Of a stretch of 32,182 nt of DNA, positions 31,718 to 32,182 are shown one piece after another (within the stretch, counting starts at the first letter, position 1; each line of letters opens with the position of its first letter). The stretch comes from Hyphochytrium catenoides (lineage: Eukaryota; Sar; Hyphochytriomycetes; Hyphochytriales; Hyphochytriaceae): NCBI GenBank assembly GCA_900088475.1, contig FLMG01004519.1, positions 1-32,182 on the forward strand, read 5' to 3'. The notes beneath the pieces are model-generated. The model was not told the DNA's origin. It was given only the letters and a program-made list of their open reading frames with translations, and did not search any database. The position numbers and the translations under genes were made by a program.

Positions 31718-32064
31718 TTACAGAGCTACGGTGCGTTCAACCTTCTTCTTGGCGATTATGCGCTTGGTTGCCCTGTTGTCCTTGTTGGCAGCATGATAAA
31801 GGTTCACTTGCGCTCGCAGGGCAAGCGTTGAAGCCTTCTCCTGGAGAATGATGGAGAGGAGGTCGTTGGCCAGTGTTGAATAGTGGTGCGTCACAAGTAT
31901 ACTAGAGGCAAGAGCTGACCTTGGCTCTTCGAGCAGCGTACACTAAACCGAGGAGAGGTCATCAGGAGAGTTTATTGAACAAATCGCCCATACAATGCTG
32001 CGTCAGACGGGCAGGTTGCTTGAACTTCTTCTTGAATACCCGTGGGCGAGGTGCGCATCATAAT
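31718..32064 (-). CDS. Small highly basic protein, spliced; 5' end uncertain, possibly beyond the window
   Basis: Two 3' exons are convincing: 31942-31920 (reading YAARRAK) and 31840-31718 (EKASTLALRAQVNLYHAANK, then DNRATKRIIAKKKVERTVAL and TAA). The 79-bp intron between them has a good pyrimidine tract and CCAG acceptor. Upstream there are two phase-compatible options. One is a short ATG exon (MMRTSPT) with a GTATTC donor near 32044. The other is a basic exon (VFKKKFKQPARLTQH) with a GTATGG donor at 31993 and a 51-bp intron, which has no visible start. The Arg/Lys/Ala-rich composition resembles ribosomal proteins, but I do not recognise the family and claim no function. Confidence 0.5.
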
Positions 32065-32182
32065 ACGATGGCTACGCGGGCAGCCGGTTGTCGGGTAAGC
32101 TCTAGCTTCTATCAAAGACGACAGTGGTCTAGCCATCAAGGAGGGAAGCTGATAGCCCAATGGGCGTGGGATCTTTTTTCAA

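Noticed and set aside
1-32182. CRISPR arrays, rRNA, tRNA and intact transposons
   Set aside because: I looked for regularly spaced repeats, T-arm motifs, reverse transcriptase or transposase motifs and terminal inverted repeats and saw none. A tRNAscan or RepeatMasker run would be decisive.

Overview
This 32 kb window is nuclear DNA from a eukaryote with many short introns. The long genes only read through when GT-AG introns of roughly 50-280 bp are removed, and almost every exon junction I propose keeps phase. I cannot name the species. A TORTIFOLIA1/SPIRAL2-type microtubule protein is best known from the plant lineage, and a CYP55 nitric oxide reductase is best known from fungi and some algae. 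Together they point to an alga or other plant-lineage protist, but this is inference. All exon structures were derived by hand from splice sites and reading frame and need RNA evidence.

Left part (1-13.7 kb). A 16-exon separase gene runs rightward (201-8451). A 9-exon SPIRAL2/TORTIFOLIA1-like gene runs leftward (13688-8572). They converge with only about 120 bp between stop codons. Both products act on chromosome segregation or microtubules. The separase carries a clear SAP DNA-binding motif directly in front of its protease domain, the most unusual feature of the window. A possible secreted or membrane protein starts divergently at the far left edge.

Middle (14.5-21 kb). An 8-exon Nudix CoA diphosphatase with a likely mitochondrial presequence runs leftward (16256-14578). 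About 2.8 kb with no convincing gene follows, then a 2-exon gene (19341-20662) for a disordered basic protein with a degenerate WW-like motif at its N-terminus.

Right-centre (21.4-29 kb). An 11-exon FAN1 nuclease gene (21441-26393) has a perfect 12-bp polypyrimidine minisatellite in its second intron and a 27-nt microexon. A weak candidate small gene follows. Next is an intronless CYP55 (P450nor) gene on the minus strand (28919-27579), probably acquired horizontally and carrying a mitochondrial-type N-terminal extension.

Right end (29-32.2 kb). This is largely non-coding, with a dense cluster of CTTG/CAAG words and a tandem pair of about 250-bp repeats. A small basic-protein gene with very short introns closes the window on the minus strand.

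The genes do not form one pathway. Separase and the SPIRAL2-like protein share a cell-division theme, FAN1 acts in DNA repair, and the Nudix and P450nor enzymes are probably mitochondrial metabolic or detoxifying enzymes.
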